Positions 34,572-36,552 of a stretch of 36,552 bases of DNA are shown piece by piece. Every line of letters starts with the position of its first letter. The first letter of the stretch is position 1. The DNA comes from Acidimicrobiia bacterium. Lineage in GTDB: Bacteria; Actinomycetota; Acidimicrobiia; Acidimicrobiales; CAIXPF01. Position numbers and translations under genes: made by a program. Under the pieces are notes generated by a model. It did no database searches and was not told where the DNA came from. It was given only the letters and a program-made list of their open reading frames with translations. The stretch is taken from positions 1 through 36,552 of the forward strand of contig WHTX01000011.1 in the NCBI GenBank assembly GCA_009377505.1, in the 5' to 3' direction.

Positions 34572-36552
34572 GTGTTGAGTGACGTCAGGGTGCTCGACCT
34601 GACCGACGAGCGGGGTCAGTTCGCGGGCGCGATCCTGGCGCGCCTAGGCGCCGATGTCATCGCCGTCGAGCCTCCCGGCGGCACGTCGTCGCGCCGGCTG
34701 CGGCCCTTTGCCGGCGGTCGGCCCGACATCGAGCGCAGCTTGTGGCACTGGGCGTACAACGGCGGGAAGAAGAGCGTGGTGGTCGACTCGTCCACCGATG
34801 CGGGCCGGGCCGCCGTGGCCCGACTCGCCGCCGACGCCGACATTGTGCTCGACAGCGGAGCGCTCGCCGTCGACCTCGCCGTCCTGCGGCGCAGCTGTCC
34901 GCACCTCGTCACGGTGATCATCCACGGTCTCGGCGCTGGCGGACCGCACGCCGACTGGCACACCACCGACCTCACGGTTTGGGCGGCGAGCGGCGCGATG
35001 CACACGACCGGCGACGCCGATCGGGCCCCCGTGCGGCCTTCGGCGCCCCAGAGCTGGCTGAACGCCTCCGCCGACGCGGCCGGCGCGGCCCTCGTCGCCC
35101 TCGCCGAGCGGGAAGTCTCCGGTCTCGGCCAGCACGTCGACATCGCCGCCCAGGTGTCCTCGATGCAGGCCACCCAGTCCGCGGTGCTCGCCCACGCCGT
35201 CGGAGCGACGCCGAACCGCCGCATGGGAGCGAAGACAGACTACGGGGCCATGAGCTTTCGAGTGTTGTGGCCGGCCAAGGACGGCTGGGTGTGCGCCGGC
35301 ATCCAGTTCGGGGTCTCCCTGGGCGCTTTCACCCACCGCCTGATGAGCTGGATGTGCGAAGAGGGGTTCTGCGACGAGGCGACGCGGGACAAGGACTGGG
35401 TCACCTACGGCATGGCGCTGGAGGACGGGACCGAGCCCGTCGCGGAGTACGAGCGAGTGCAGGCGTGCCTCGAGCGGTTCACCGCGTCGAAGACGAAGGG
35501 GGAACTGCTCGAGGGCGCCCTGTACCGCAAGCTGCTGATGGCACCGGTGTTCACGGTCGGCGAGGTGCTCGAGAACCCGCACCTCGCCGCCCGGGGCTTC
35601 TGGGACGAACTCGAGGTGGACGGCCGCCGTGTCCGCACGCCGGGAGCCCTCTTCCGTAGCGATCGCCCGTTGCCCGCTCCCCTCGGCCGCGCGCCACGCC
35701 TTGGCGAGCACCAAGACCTTCTCACCACTCTCAGCCAGGAGCGGCGCGCCACAGGGGCGCCCGCCGCGCCCACCGAGCCTGGCCCGGCTCGTGCACTCGG
35801 CGGTCTCAAGGTGCTCGACCTCGGGTGGGCGGTCGCAGGACCCTGGTCGACCCGAGTCCTGGCCGACCACGGCGCGACCGTTGTCAAGATCGACTCGAGC
35901 CGCGTCATCGACGCCGCCCGCACTGTCGGGCCGTTCGTGGCCGACCAGCCGGGAGTCGACAACTCCGTCATCTACAACAACGGGGCCGCCGGCAAGCTGA
36001 GCCTCGGCCTCGACATCACAAACCCCGTCGGCCGGCAGGTGCTTCTCGACCTCGTCAGCTGGGCCGACGTGCTCACCGAGAACTTCACGCCCGGTGTCAT
36101 GGCACGCCACGGCCTCTCAGACGCGGAGCTACACGAGCTCAACCCCGGCCTCATTGTCGTACACAGCAGCATGATGGGCCAGAGCGGGCCCATGTCGATC
36201 TTCGCCGGGGTCGGGACCATGGGCGCCGCCATCGCCGGCTTCTACAACCTCACGGGCTGGGCCGACCGCCCCCCGGCCCCGCTCAACGCCTACACCGACT
36301 ACATCACACCGAGGATAGCGCTGGCGGGCCTGCTCGCCGCCCTGCACCAGCGGCGGCGCACGGGCCAGAGCAGAGCCATCGACGTCTGCCACGCCGAGGT
36401 GGCGTGCCACTTCCTCGCGCCAGCGCTGTGGAACTGCGCACTGAACGGGGTCGAGCCGTCCCGCATGGGCAACGACGACGACAACGTCAGCCCGCACGGC
36501 GTGTACCCGACCCGGGGTGAGGACCAATGGGTCGCCCTCGCCTGCGAGGATG
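34572..36552 (+). CDS. CaiB/BaiF-type (family III) CoA transferase, two fused domains, runs off the window end (absent from the supplied ORF track)
   Basis: VLSDVRVLDLTDERGQFAGAILARLGADVIAVEPPGG...ALVALAEREVSGLGQHVDIAA...GLKVLDLGWAVAGPWSTRVLADHGATVVKIDSSRVID...LLDLVSWADVLTENFTPGVMARHGLS. Confidence 0.9.
   Translation, partial: MLSDVRVLDLTDERGQFAGAILARLGADVIAVEPPGGTSSRRLRPFAGGRPDIERSLWHWAYNGGKKSVVVDSSTDAGRAAVARLAADADIVLDSGALAVDLAVLRRSCPHLVTVIIHGLGAGGPHADWHTTDLTVWAASGAMHTTGDADRAPVRPSAPQSWLNASADAAGAALVALAEREVSGLGQHVDIAAQVSSMQATQSAVLAHAVGATPNRRMGAKTDYGAMSFRVLWPAKDGWVCAGIQFGVSLGAFTHRLMSWMCEEGFCDEATRDKDWVTYGMALEDGTEPVAEYERVQACLERFTASKTKGELLEGALYRKLLMAPVFTVGEVLENPHLAARGFWDELEVDGRRVRTPGALFRSDRPLPAPLGRAPRLGEHQDLLTTLSQERRATGAPAAPTEPGPARALGGLKVLDLGWAVAGPWSTRVLADHGATVVKIDSSRVIDAARTVGPFVADQPGVDNSVIYNNGAAGKLSLGLDITNPVGRQVLLDLVSWADVLTENFTPGVMARHGLSDAELHELNPGLIVVHSSMMGQSGPMSIFAGVGTMGAAIAGFYNLTGWADRPPAPLNAYTDYITPRIALAGLLAALHQRRRTGQSRAIDVCHAEVACHFLAPALWNCALNGVEPSRMGNDDDNVSPHGVYPTRGEDQWVALACED

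Noticed and set aside
1-36552. CRISPR arrays, tRNA/rRNA genes, integrases or phage genes
   Set aside because: None seen: no regular repeat-spacer array, no cloverleaf or rRNA sequence recognised, no integrase/transposase motifs. tRNAscan-SE or Rfam was not available to exclude small RNAs.

Overview
High-GC window, probably actinobacterial (Acidimicrobiia-like judging by gene content; the taxon is inference). It has four parts. (A) 0-7.4 kb: a minus-strand, translationally coupled gene set. It encodes a DUF3179 lipoprotein, a methyltransferase, a glutaredoxin-like mini-protein, an FAD/NAD(P) disulfide oxidoreductase, a 57-aa protein, a Tes/MJ0619-like radical SAM enzyme and a Cys-rich methyltransferase. 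(B) 7.5-16 kb: gene remnants, a divergent diadenylate-cyclase-domain protein, an ECF sigma/zinc-finger anti-sigma pair with a second zinc-finger protein opposite, and a two-component system whose regulator is a SARP fused to a C-terminal receiver. A run of 11-bp-spaced heptamers lies in the divergent promoter region of that regulator. (C) 16-23 kb: two paralogous Liv-type substrate-binding proteins flanking an LLM flavin oxidoreductase, then a Baeyer-Villiger-type monooxygenase. (D) 23-36.5 kb: a decayed tetR/drrAB-like patch, then a plus-strand uptake/catabolism operon: LLM monooxygenase, Liv SBP, acyl-CoA synthetase, LivH, LivM, LivF, LivG, thiolase-like protein, DUF35 protein and a twin-domain CaiB-type CoA transferase running off the window end. 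Several genes carry single-base frameshifts in short G/C runs, so sequencing error or recent decay must be resolved. All product calls come from reading motifs by eye; no database search was run.
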